A DNA stretch of 9,714 nt, taken from assembly GCA_026014605.1 (NCBI GenBank), contig JAOZIC010000123.1, positions 1 through 9,714 of the forward strand, read 5' to 3'. Under the pieces are notes generated by a model that did not search any database, was not told the DNA's origin, and saw nothing but the letters and a program-made list of their open reading frames with translations. How positions within the stretch are numbered: position 1 is the first letter of the stretch; every line of letters begins with the position of its first letter. Shown piece after piece: positions 1 to 6,147 of the stretch. The position numbers and the translations under genes are program-made. The stretch comes from Candidatus Bathyarchaeota archaeon. GTDB taxonomy: Archaea; Thermoproteota; Bathyarchaeia; Bathyarchaeales; Bathyarchaeaceae.

Positions 1-55
1 CTTCGAGTTCCAAAAGTTTTGAGTAATCCGAGGTTACTTTGATTAAAAGACCCAT
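1..55 (-). CDS. 5' end of an unidentified leftward gene (partial)
   Basis: The first 18 codons from an ATG at 55 read MGLLIKVTSDYSKLLELE and then leave the window. The frame is closed by a TGA a few codons upstream, so the ATG is the only good start. An AT-rich TAAATAA element on the minus strand around 92-98 lies at a suitable distance for an archaeal TATA box with a short leader; no clear ribosome binding site is visible. The residue mix is plausible for a real protein N-terminus, but no family can be named from so little. It would be transcribed in the same direction as the flavodoxin gene, about 150 bases downstream of it. Confidence 0.4.
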   Translation of the reverse strand, partial: MGLLIKVTSDYSKLLELE

Positions 56-81
56 GGTTCTGGTGGCACGTCCAACTCAAA

Positions 82-146
82 GTCTAGTAGTTATTTAGAA
101 ACGTTTGTCAACTATGTTCAGTAACAGTTTTTCAAAACTACTAGAC
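82..146. repeat. 11-bp perfect inverted repeat, 43-base spacer
   Basis: GTCTAGTAGTT at 82-92 is repeated in exact inverse as AACTACTAGAC at 136-146. It lies between the flavodoxin stop and the start of the next leftward gene. It could form a long-looped hairpin (processing or termination site) or be a pair of protein-binding half sites. No long T-run follows on the minus strand, so a simple terminator is not the obvious reading. Confidence 0.5.
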
Positions 147-205
147 ATACAAAAACAGTTAACGGCATACAACATTTTCTGACCATACCACGAAACATTT
201 CTAGG

Positions 206-607
206 TTATTCTTGTAGCTTCTTTACGATCTTTTGCACTGGCTCGGTAAAGTCTTCTTTACTGAATTCTTTTCCCTTAACAGCAACACACAAGACATTGT
301 GGTAGTTTTTCTTTTTCAGAGTACTCTTTAATTTGCCAAAGGTTCTTCCTGTCCAGAGCCTATGTGTACAGAACAGAACTGTTTTTTTGCCATCGCCTTC
401 AGGTAGCCGTTCCACAAAAGCTAGAGCTTCTTTGGACGGATTAAAGCCATGAACAGGAGTTCCAATAAGGACTACATCATATTCGTTGACAACTGAAGGG
501 TCAGAAGTAATTAAGTCAAAAACTGGAGCATCTAAACTGTCGGAGATTTCTTCTGCAAAGCTTTTGGTGTTACCAGTTTGAGAGAAATATAAAACACATG
601 CTTTCAT
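206..607 (-). CDS. short flavodoxin-family protein
   Basis: A 133-residue cytosolic FMN-binding electron carrier. The N-terminal beta strand runs straight into the phosphate-binding loop S9-Q-T-G-N-T14, the standard flavodoxin P-loop. A second strand ends in GTPVHGFNP, the usual first isoalloxazine-contacting loop, and a third strand ends in FCTHRLWTG. The length fits a minimal single-domain flavodoxin. The frame is open to a GTG at 640, but the ATG at 607 is preferred: it places the fold at the N-terminus, and a minus-strand TATA-like GTTATATT sits about 28 bases upstream, as expected for a leaderless archaeal transcript. It follows the TPM-domain gene on the same strand with 67 bases between. 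Its partner is unknown; the rubrerythrin and desulforedoxins in this window are candidates for the same redox network (inference). Confidence 0.85.
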   Translation of the reverse strand: MKACVLYFSQTGNTKSFAEEISDSLDAPVFDLITSDPSVVNEYDVVLIGTPVHGFNPSKEALAFVERLPEGDGKKTVLFCTHRLWTGRTFGKLKSTLKKKNYHNVLCVAVKGKEFSKEDFTEPVQKIVKKLQE

Positions 608-630
608 GAAACAGAATATGAAAATCGGGG

Positions 631-638
631 AATATAAC
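631..638 (-). promoter_or_regulatory. TATA-like box for the flavodoxin gene
   Basis: GTTATATT on the minus strand is centred about 27-28 bases upstream of the ATG at 607. In archaea that spacing puts the transcription start at the ATG, which supports a leaderless mRNA and the shorter flavodoxin start. Confidence 0.45.
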
Positions 639-674
639 ACCTTCCGTTATACAAAAAATGATAATTTGGGAGGT

Positions 675-1478
675 TTACCAGCCACCACTGGAGCCGCCAC
701 CACCAGAACTGCCTCCACCGCCGCCTCCCCCTCCGCCGCCACCGGAGCCACCCCAGCCACCGCCCCAGCCGCCTCCGCGTCTTCCGCGACCAAGTCTGCC
801 TCCACCTATGCGCCCAAAAATTATCATGGCAACTACAAAGACTACAACGAGTATGATTACCCATTCGGGAATTTCTTCTTCTGGGGAAGAACTGGCGCCG
901 TCATACAAGTAACGTCCACGAGTAGACATACGCTCTGATTCGGGAACGTCGGGTATTAGCAGTCTAAGCCCCACAACAGTGTAGGCTATTCCTTCGCCGT
1001 AGTTTCCTTCTTGAAATCTTGGCACTAACTCTTCTTCTGCTATATGACTGGACTCTAAGTCTGTTATGTCGCCTTCTAATCCATAACCAATTTCAATACG
1101 CCATTTTCTTTCGTCCATGGCTATCAAAAGCAAGACCCCGTTGTCTTTGTCGGCTTTGCCAATACCAACAACTGGACCGCTAGGAGTGTCAAGAGGCATC
1201 TCATTAAAAATGTAAACACCAAGTTGAACAATATCATTGAGTTCCACACCGTCTTTTTCGATTCCATGACCATAAAGCGAGTCTATAATGTAAACAACAA
1301 TCTCAGCAGTGGTGTTACGGTCAACTTCTAGCAGGTAGTCTTCTATGTCGTATCGCCATTCCTCGGATACAACCTGCGCGGCTGTGGGTTGAATCAGGTT
1401 TGGAGTAACTGCTAAGAAAGAAAACAAAACAAATCCTGAAAAAAGGAAGATAAAAAAATTTTGTCGTATCGGAGACAT
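675..1478 (-). CDS. TPM-domain (YgcG-like) membrane protein with polyglycine tail
   Basis: A 267-residue exported protein. Residues 1-35 are a signal peptide ending near TAAQ. Residues about 40-175 are a TPM domain (Pfam TPM_phosphatase): the signature runs from DNGVLLLIAMDERKW (112-126) into IEIGYGLEGDITD (128-140). A single membrane segment covers about 206-222. The last 45 residues are almost all Gly, with Trp, Ser and a few Arg, ending SSGGW, the usual tail of YgcG-type proteins. The family was named for a phosphatase activity in a plant member, but the role of prokaryotic members is not settled. LemA lies 29 bases upstream on the same strand, a pairing known in many bacteria and archaea, which suggests a joint envelope function. 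No good Shine-Dalgarno precedes the ATG. The Gly tract is encoded by GGN repeats and makes a long false Pro-rich frame on the other strand. Confidence 0.88.
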   Translation of the reverse strand: MSPIRQNFFIFLFSGFVLFSFLAVTPNLIQPTAAQVVSEEWRYDIEDYLLEVDRNTTAEIVVYIIDSLYGHGIEKDGVELNDIVQLGVYIFNEMPLDTPSGPVVGIGKADKDNGVLLLIAMDERKWRIEIGYGLEGDITDLESSHIAEEELVPRFQEGNYGEGIAYTVVGLRLLIPDVPESERMSTRGRYLYDGASSSPEEEIPEWVIILVVVFVVAMIIFGRIGGGRLGRGRRGGGWGGGWGGSGGGGGGGGGGGSSGGGGSSGGW

Positions 1479-1507
1479 CTGTGGTTCTGTCCAGTAATGG
1501 TTATGGT

Positions 1508-2089
1508 TTAAGATACGCTTGGAACTTCTTCGGCTCCAACTGTGGCTTCAAAGTAGTCTTTTGCGTCAAATCCCCATCCGCCAGCCCATAGGTTTGCTGG
1601 AAAAGACCTGCGTACTTGGTTGTAGTCTCTGACGGCTTCGTTGTATCTGCCGCGCTCTGTTGAGATGCGGTTTTCTGTTCCTTCAAGTTCAATCATTAAA
1701 TCTTGCACAACTTGGGAGGCTTCTAAATCTGGGTAGTTTTCTATTACTACAATCAGATTTGCGATTCCGCTTTCCAGATTTGTTGTGGCTTCGTTAACGT
1801 CGCCTACATTTCCAGATTGCATCGCAGATGCCCATTGGCTTCTGAGTTCGGTAACGTTTTGGAGAATTGAACCTTCGTAATCGATGTACAGTTTAGCAGA
1901 TTCGATAACGTTAGGTATCAAATCATAGCGTCTTTGGAGTTCTTGTTGGACTTGTGCCCATTTTTCGTTCGCTGTTTCTTCAAGAGAAACTAAATCGTTG
2001 TAAGTTCCAAAATATAATGCAGCAAAGATAACTCCGATAACAACTACTATGGCTACTATTGCCAGTATTATTATCCATTTTTTGTCCAT
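1508..2089 (-). CDS. lemA: LemA family protein
   Basis: A 193-residue membrane-anchored protein. One N-terminal membrane helix (about 5-27) is followed by the LemA helical-bundle domain. Family hallmarks are visible: YNDLVSLEETANEKWAQVQ after the anchor, then RRYDLIPN, and in the second half ENYPDL, ENRISTERGRYNEAVRDYN and RRSFPANLW. The domain is expected to face outside the membrane. LemA has been linked to envelope homeostasis, but its molecular function is unknown. It is the first gene of a leftward set with the TPM-domain protein. Its upstream region is shared with the divergent 60-residue gene at 2246. The ATG at 2089 is preceded only by a weak GGGA. Confidence 0.92.
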   Translation of the reverse strand: MDKKWIIILAIVAIVVVIGVIFAALYFGTYNDLVSLEETANEKWAQVQQELQRRYDLIPNVIESAKLYIDYEGSILQNVTELRSQWASAMQSGNVGDVNEATTNLESGIANLIVVIENYPDLEASQVVQDLMIELEGTENRISTERGRYNEAVRDYNQVRRSFPANLWAGGWGFDAKDYFEATVGAEEVPSVS

Positions 2090-2245
2090 TATAGTATCCC
2101 AGTTAGTATTTCCGAAAACAAGTAAATAACATCTTTTGTAAATTCGGTTTTGGACCCTTATTTTTTTGATGATTTGTGAATTTTCGATGAGTAAATCTGA
2201 AAAGGGAGAAAGTCGTCACTTAACTAAAACGGTGGGACGAATATT

Positions 2246-2428
2246 ATGAGTGAAGCAAATATAGTATCAATCAAACTTAACGGCGAAAAACAAGATTTCA
2301 TCTTGAACAAAAAAGACTTCAAAACAGGAAGCCGAGGCTACCACGCACAAGGAAAAATGCAAATTGGCGACAAACGTTACCAATGCAACATACTTTGTGT
2401 GGAAATTGGCTCCAAACCCCAAAAATAA
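2246..2428 (+). CDS. small conserved-looking protein, function unknown
   Basis: A 60-residue basic protein with no signal peptide or membrane segment. It has short strand-like stretches (VSIKLNG, QDFIL, GKMQIGDKRYQ, ILCVEIGSK) separated by turns, suggesting a small beta-rich domain, and a Gly-containing KTGSRGYHAQGK segment in the middle. It has two cysteines (C47, C51). A GGTGG motif at 2231-2235 lies about ten bases before the ATG and supports this start. It is divergent from lemA and converges on the membrane protein ending at 2577, with T-rich stretches downstream. I do not recognise a named family. Confidence 0.75.
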   Translation: MSEANIVSIKLNGEKQDFILNKKDFKTGSRGYHAQGKMQIGDKRYQCNILCVEIGSKPQK

Positions 2429-2507
2429 GTAAAACCTACAACTTTTTGTGGTTTAGCAGTCAGCCAAAAACATCAGACAACTGAACTGCAATCACATTAA
2501 GAGCCTA

Positions 2508-2517
2508 TTTTTTCTTT
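2508..2517 (+). terminator. oligo-T stop for the 60-residue gene
   Basis: TTTTTTCTTT on the plus strand, about 80 bases past the stop at 2428 and before the convergent gene. Archaeal RNA polymerase commonly terminates at such T-runs without a stable hairpin. Confidence 0.4.
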
Positions 2518-2540
2518 AACAACATATTCACTGTTTGTAG

Positions 2541-2552
2541 AAAACAAAAAAA
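2541..2552 (-). terminator. oligo-T stop for the leftward membrane protein gene
   Basis: AAAACAAAAAAA on the plus strand gives TTTTTTTGTTTT on the minus strand, 25-36 bases past the stop codon at 2577. With the run at 2508-2517 it forms a back-to-back terminator pair. Confidence 0.4.
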
Positions 2553-2576
2553 GGGAAGATGTTAAGGTTTTAAAAG

Positions 2577-3125
2577 CTATTCTGCCTTTTTCTCTTCGTC
2601 GTCTTTCTTTTTGCCAATAAAGAACAGCACAATGATTACCGCAAGCACAATCAAAGCGAGAATCAAAAGCCAAATCGAGTTCTGGTACAACGCATACATT
2701 AGACCTAAAAGAAACGCATCTTGAACTTCCAAGGGTAATTGCTGAGTTAATTGATTTCCAGTTGCTGTTGTGGCAGTTGTTGGGATGGTTCTGATGCCGC
2801 CTGCGATATATTTTGTAAGTGTGTAATCAACGGTCACTGATTCGCCGGGGCTTAAACTGCCTCCAGTTAAGCTAAGAACGTTATTAGCCAAGGTTACTGT
2901 CCATCCTGGCACATTTTTTGGGTCGATTGCGTCAGCTAACTCTTGTGGCAACGAGTAACGAATAGATACTATTGCTTCACTGCCTTCGGTATAGCTGAAG
3001 TGGAAATAGCCGTTTCCAGAAAAGCTGCTTACGAGTGTTACTAGTGCACCTGCAAAGAAGTAGAGCAACAGAAGTATGATGAAAATTACTATTAACAGAA
3101 TAGATGGTCTGCGTCGTCTTGCCAT
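2577..3125 (-). CDS. membrane-anchored surface protein with two terminal TM helices
   Basis: A 182-residue protein of unknown function. Five basic residues precede a strong hydrophobic helix (about 8-33). Residues about 35-147 form a polar, strand-rich ectodomain, with a stretch GGSLSPGESVTVDYTL typical of immunoglobulin-like or NEW3-type beta domains. A second membrane helix (about 148-171) is followed by a charged tail KKKDDEEKKAE. The positive-inside rule puts both ends in the cytoplasm and the beta domain outside. A GAGGT lies about 12 bases before the ATG, and a TATA-like TATTAAATA (minus strand, 3175-3183) lies about 55 bases upstream. Its role in the envelope is not inferable from sequence alone. 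Confidence 0.75.
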   Translation of the reverse strand: MARRRRPSILLIVIFIILLLLYFFAGALVTLVSSFSGNGYFHFSYTEGSEAIVSIRYSLPQELADAIDPKNVPGWTVTLANNVLSLTGGSLSPGESVTVDYTLTKYIAGGIRTIPTTATTATGNQLTQQLPLEVQDAFLLGLMYALYQNSIWLLILALIVLAVIIVLFFIGKKKDDEEKKAE

Positions 3126-3174
3126 TTTTTTGTAAACCTCTTCAAATGTCGAAAATCATATTCTTGTTTTTTTG

Positions 3175-3183
3175 TATTTAATA
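3175..3183 (-). promoter_or_regulatory. TATA-like box for the two-TM surface protein
   Basis: TATTAAATA on the minus strand, inside the palindrome GTATTTAATAC. It predicts a start of transcription near 3153 and a leader of about 28 bases carrying the GAGGT motif. Confidence 0.35.
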
Positions 3184-3312
3184 CTTGGTACCATGTTGAA
3201 ATAGGTGTTTACGGGTTTAAAAATACAACGAATAGTTATACAAAAAGTGTAACTTCATAAGCAGTTAAATGTGAATGGCACAATACAGCAAATAAAAATG
3301 AAAAAATTGTAT

Positions 3313-3342
3313 AAAAAAAGAGGGTTGGAAACATGTTCCAAC
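3313..3342 (-). terminator. hairpin plus T7 terminator of the rubrerythrin-desulforedoxin operon
   Basis: On the minus strand GTTGGAA (3342-3336) and TTCCAAC (3330-3324) form a perfect 7-bp stem with a 5-base loop, followed by CCCTC and seven T. It starts 9 bases past the desulforedoxin stop codon. This is a bacterial-looking intrinsic terminator; in archaea the T-run is the main signal. Confidence 0.65.
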
Positions 3343-3350
3343 TGGCAAGT

Positions 3351-3467
3351 TTACTCGACTAGGTTCATTGGTTGACCGCAACAAACCAAAGTTCCAAAAC
3401 TTGCTTCAATAACTTGTACTTTGTTTCCACAAATTTCGCATATGTATATTTCATCTTTCTGAGTCAA
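3351..3467 (-). CDS. stand-alone desulforedoxin (38 residues)
   Basis: A tiny mononuclear-iron protein matching the desulforedoxin domain that forms the N-terminus of desulfoferrodoxin. The four iron-binding cysteines are C10 and C13 (C-x2-C-G) and the adjacent pair C29-C30 in VCCGQPM. Stand-alone Desulfovibrio desulforedoxin is a 36-residue homodimer with the same C-x2-C ... CC spacing. No superoxide reductase domain follows; the frame ends right after the fold. The start is TTG at 3467, supported by GGAGATG six bases upstream inside the 22-base gap after rubrerythrin, so translation is probably coupled. It likely serves in electron transfer with rubrerythrin in oxygen or peroxide defence (inference). 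It shares about 23 of 38 residues with the second copy at 5933. Confidence 0.85.
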   Translation of the reverse strand: MTQKDEIYICEICGNKVQVIEASFGTLVCCGQPMNLVE

Positions 3468-3489
3468 GTTTTACATCTCCAATTTTTGG

Positions 3490-4062
3490 TTAGTAGTTTT
3501 CGCACCAAACTTCAAAGTAGCTCTGCGCGTGGTCACACACTGGACATTTGTCTGGAGCTTCGCTGCCTTCGTAAACGTGTCCACAGTTTCTGCATTTCCA
3601 TTTGATTACTTTGTCTTTTTTGAAGACTGTTCCAGTTTTGACGTTAGCCAGCAGTTTTCGGTATCTTGTTTCATGTTCTTTCTCGACTTTAGCTACCATC
3701 CGAAAAGTGTTTGCGATTTCTGGGAAGCCTTCTTGTTCTGCAACATCAGCAAAATCGGGGTACAGTGTTCCCCATTCCATTTTTTCTCCGTCTGCGGCTT
3801 CTTTTAGGTTCTCTGCGGTGGTTGAGATTATGCCTGCAGGATAAGAAGCGGTGATTTCTGCCATTCCGCCTGTTAGAAGTTTGAAAAACAGTTCGGCGTG
3901 TTCTTTTTCATTGCCTGCAGTTTCAGTAAATATTGCCGAAATCTGCTCGTAGCCTTCCTTTTTTGCTACACTCGCAAAAAATGTGTACCGATTTCTTGCT
4001 TGCGACTCTCCGGCAAAAGATTTCAGTAGATTTTGTTCAGTTTTGCTTCCTTTTAATTCCAT
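3490..4062 (-). CDS. rbr: rubrerythrin
   Basis: A 190-residue cytosolic non-haem iron protein that reduces hydrogen peroxide to water in anaerobes. Residues about 1-140 form the four-helix ferritin-like diiron domain. Its ligands are in the expected places: E19 in the first helix, E52-x-x-H55, E93 and E96, and E127-x-x-H130, almost the Desulfovibrio numbering. Residues about 153-190 are a rubredoxin domain with C157-x2-C160 and C173-P-V-C176 that passes electrons to the diiron site. The frame opens with a TTG at 4068, but the ATG at 4062 has GAGGT eight bases upstream and is preferred. It is first in an operon with the desulforedoxin 22 bases downstream. Reductant could come from an NAD(P)H-dependent reductase not in this window. 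Confidence 0.96.
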   Translation of the reverse strand: MELKGSKTEQNLLKSFAGESQARNRYTFFASVAKKEGYEQISAIFTETAGNEKEHAELFFKLLTGGMAEITASYPAGIISTTAENLKEAADGEKMEWGTLYPDFADVAEQEGFPEIANTFRMVAKVEKEHETRYRKLLANVKTGTVFKKDKVIKWKCRNCGHVYEGSEAPDKCPVCDHAQSYFEVWCENY

Positions 4063-4215
4063 GTTCAAAAACCTCTGTTTATACTAAAAAATCGTATTCC
4101 ACACTTCTTAAACCTATCTAAAAATCAAAAACAGAAGGCTAGCAAACCAAAATCAACTTTTCAGCACAAACATACAACAATAAATAGAGTAAACAAACCT
4201 GCGCGTATAACATGG

Positions 4216-4224
4216 TTTATATTA
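4216..4224 (+). promoter_or_regulatory. TATA-like box for the beta-solenoid gene
   Basis: TTTATATTA, centred about 62 bases before the ATG at 4282, predicts transcription from about 4245 and a leader that includes GCGGAG (4266-4271), ten bases before the start. The 213-base region 4069-4281 separates two divergent genes and holds no ORF I can support. Confidence 0.4.
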
Positions 4225-4281
4225 CAAGACAAAAAATATCTCTGATAAAACACCAAAGCATCGACGCGGAGAAAAAATAAA

Positions 4282-5616
4282 ATGCAAAAAAACAAAATTG
4301 TTTGCCTAATTCTATTGGCTGTTTTGTCTGTGGCTGTTTGTTGCCAAATCGGCTACTCAGATGAACCAGTATTAACCTTGGACAATTTCCCAAGCGCAGG
4401 GGAGTCCTCAATAATCAACTCTGATGGCATATTAACGGTTAACGCAGAAGAATCAGCCGTTATCCAAGGCACAGTGTATGTTAACGGAACAGACGATACA
4501 CCAATCCAAGTTGAAATCGTAAACTACGGAGAGTTGACAATAAATAGCACAACAATCAACTGCAACAGCGCCAATTTCACGATACAAAACAGGGGAAATC
4601 TGACAATTGATACTTGTCAATTCACTGTTATAGGTAACTCCACTTTGAATATTGGCAACACGGTTGAGTGTAGTCTTTTTGATGTGTCGTTTGATGTTTA
4701 TGGTGGTTTTGCATACGTACAGAATGTTGGCTCATTAACTGTACAGAATGGCTACTTCAAGGACCAGTTTGATGGCACGTTCATATCAAACTATGGTGAT
4801 GCCAGTTTTTCTGAATGTACTTTTGTTGCAAATGGCGCAGAAGGAAAAATTGAGCTTTTCAACAGCGGCGACGTACAGGTTACTCACGGAGTTTTTGATG
4901 TCAACTACGGCGGAAAAATTAACATCAACACCTTGACGGGCACTCTAGAAGCTACTGACTGCAGTATGGACGTTTCTGGTACGTCTCATGGATCAAGAAG
5001 TGAAATAAATATTCTAGGTGACAACGCCACTTGGAGTTCTTGCTCATTTGTTAACAACGACGCAAAAATTAATTACCTTAACACCGGAGCAGTCAGCCTG
5101 AAAGACTGCAACATACAAGTTTCTTCGGTTAACGCGTCAACAATAATAACAAACAATGGTCCAATGGTTTTGGAAAACTTTGTTTTATCGGGTTCTGGGT
5201 CTACTATAATAACAAGCTGGGATGTTCTGACATTAAAGGACTGCAGTTTTGATACCAGCCACTCATTAACAGTGATGAACAACGAGGAGTTGAAAGCAGA
5301 AGATTGGTTAGTGAAAACTTCTTCAAATACAGCATATATCACTCTTCACAATGCAGGCAACATTACATTTAACGTGCCGTTCATCGAAAACGTTGAAAGT
5401 TCGACTTTGGTAGCCATCGGTGAAGAAGGACAAGAATTTGTGGAAGCTTCAGGCGGAATAATCAAAGTAACAAACAACGGCTTGATAACAAAGCAAACAG
5501 TTACAGTCGACGACTCTGATTCAATATTACTTTACAGTTTAATCGGCGTTATAGCAGTTGCAGTAATCATAGTGGTATTCTTATTCAACAGGAAAAACAA
5601 ACAAAACGAAGAGTAA
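4282..5616 (+). CDS. secreted beta-solenoid surface protein with C-terminal membrane anchor
   Basis: A 444-residue exported protein. Residues 1-26 are a signal peptide. From about 78 to 380 there are roughly 13 imperfect repeats of 20-26 residues, each with the pattern I-x-N-x-G-x-L-T-I ... C-x-F: IVNYGELTI (79-87), IQNRGNLTI (101-109), VQNVGSLTV (146-154), ISNYGDASF (168-176), LNTGAVSL (266-273), LHNAGNITF (355-363). Regularly spaced Asn, Gly and inward-facing hydrophobics, with Cys often before the second strand (C112, C179, C227, C254, C276, C321), indicate a right-handed beta-helix of the pectate-lyase/Pbl type. Catalytic residues of polysaccharide lyases are not evident. Residues about 415-435 are a membrane helix followed by a basic tail. 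It is probably displayed on the cell surface for adhesion, glycan binding or as part of the envelope. Many N-x-S/T sites suggest N-glycosylation. Confidence 0.82.
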   Translation: MQKNKIVCLILLAVLSVAVCCQIGYSDEPVLTLDNFPSAGESSIINSDGILTVNAEESAVIQGTVYVNGTDDTPIQVEIVNYGELTINSTTINCNSANFTIQNRGNLTIDTCQFTVIGNSTLNIGNTVECSLFDVSFDVYGGFAYVQNVGSLTVQNGYFKDQFDGTFISNYGDASFSECTFVANGAEGKIELFNSGDVQVTHGVFDVNYGGKININTLTGTLEATDCSMDVSGTSHGSRSEINILGDNATWSSCSFVNNDAKINYLNTGAVSLKDCNIQVSSVNASTIITNNGPMVLENFVLSGSGSTIITSWDVLTLKDCSFDTSHSLTVMNNEELKAEDWLVKTSSNTAYITLHNAGNITFNVPFIENVESSTLVAIGEEGQEFVEASGGIIKVTNNGLITKQTVTVDDSDSILLYSLIGVIAVAVIIVVFLFNRKNKQNEE

Positions 5617-5626
5617 GATACCAAGC

Positions 5627-5821
5627 TCAACTCTTTTTGATTGGTTCTTTGAGGTCACAAGGAAGATACAACGTTTGCTCTGCAAGCAGGGCACCTAATA
5701 GTTTGCAGAAATAGCGTCCCTCAATAGTGTCGAGATGCTTGCACGTTTTGCATACGCTTTCGGTTCCGGAAAATTTTCCGAGCACTGTTTGGTTTGTCAT
5801 AGCTAATGTTGTGTTTTTCAT
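5627..5821 (-). CDS. small four-cysteine protein, probable metal site
   Basis: A 64-residue soluble protein of unknown function. The centre carries C24-x2-C27, then C39 and C55 (SVCKTCKH, YFCKLLG, YLPCDL), a CxxC-x11-C-x15-C arrangement suitable for zinc or an iron-sulfur cluster. The ATG at 5821 is preferred over a second ATG at 5800, because AAAGGAA lies about 11 bases upstream and the other has no ribosome binding site. It faces the second desulforedoxin across 111 bases of shared upstream DNA, so the two may be co-regulated. Its stop is only 10 bases from the stop of the convergent solenoid gene, leaving no room for separate terminators. I do not recognise the family. Confidence 0.72.
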   Translation of the reverse strand: MKNTTLAMTNQTVLGKFSGTESVCKTCKHLDTIEGRYFCKLLGALLAEQTLYLPCDLKEPIKKS

Positions 5822-5902
5822 CTAGATTAAATTCCTTTCGGAAACAATACCAAACAACCCCAAAACAAGCCGTTTTTTACGTATTTTTTTATGTCAGACC
5901 AC

Positions 5903-5915
5903 AACATATTATGTA
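5903..5915. promoter_or_regulatory. operator-like palindrome upstream of desulforedoxin 2
   Basis: AACATATTATGTA contains the perfect palindrome ACATA-T-TATGT and differs by one base from the core AACATATAATGTA of the operator at 7889-7905. It ends 17 bases before the desulforedoxin ATG, where a bound protein would block the start of transcription or translation. The element is AT-rich, so chance is possible. Confidence 0.35.
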
Positions 5916-5932
5916 CAGTCGGAGGTGAAACA

Positions 5933-6052
5933 ATGACAGAAAAAGGAGAAATGTATGCATGCAAAATCTGCGGAAACGTTGTTGAAGTTATCGCTCCAGG
6001 TGCTGGAATTCTGGTTTGCTGTGGACAACCAATGGAGCTCGCAGGAGAATAA
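5933..6052 (+). CDS. stand-alone desulforedoxin, second copy (39 residues)
   Basis: This tiny iron protein has the same architecture as the copy at 3351: C10-x2-C13-G-N, then VCCGQPM with C29-C30, and no superoxide reductase domain. The four cysteines should bind one iron as Fe(S-Cys)4. The start is certain: a full GGAGGTGA lies just before the ATG. Unlike the other copy it is not next to rubrerythrin but stands alone, divergent from a four-cysteine protein, with an operator-like palindrome just upstream. The two copies may serve different partners or conditions (inference). The stop is followed by a C-tract/G-tract hairpin and T-runs near 6109-6147. Confidence 0.88.
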   Translation: MTEKGEMYACKICGNVVEVIAPGAGILVCCGQPMELAGE

Positions 6053-6108
6053 GCAAGCAACATACACGATGTGCCGTAACAACAAGAGCGGTTCAGGTTT
6101 GGTTTTAG

Positions 6109-6147
6109 CCCCCAAAAAAAGGGGAGTTTGGGAGTTTTTGTTTTTTT
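6109..6147. terminator. terminator region between convergent small genes
   Basis: CCCCC (6109-6113), seven A, then GGGG (6121-6124) can fold into a short stem; on the plus strand it is followed by TTTTTG and TTTTTTT (6135-6147). Read leftward, the A-run gives seven T flanked by CCCC and GGGG, past the stop of the coiled-coil peptide gene. The element can serve both strands. Confidence 0.5.

Noticed and set aside
606..938. Rightward Pro/Ala/Thr-rich and Pro-rich frames opposite the TPM-domain gene
   Set aside because: They are antisense readings of the GGN codons for the polyglycine tail; the leftward frame has a signal peptide, a family signature and an operon context.
1501..1692. 63-residue leftward frame inside the lemA 3' end
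   Set aside because: An alternative frame within LemA, whose own frame carries the family motifs.
2167..2200. Possible C/D-box guide RNA (TGATGA, CGATGA, CTGA) upstream of the 60-residue gene
   Set aside because: The gap between the second C-like box and CTGA is only 6 bases, too short for a guide, and no D' box is present at the right place.
3372..3844. Rightward frames opposite rubrerythrin and the first desulforedoxin
   Set aside because: Antisense shadows of two genes with clear family motifs on the minus strand.
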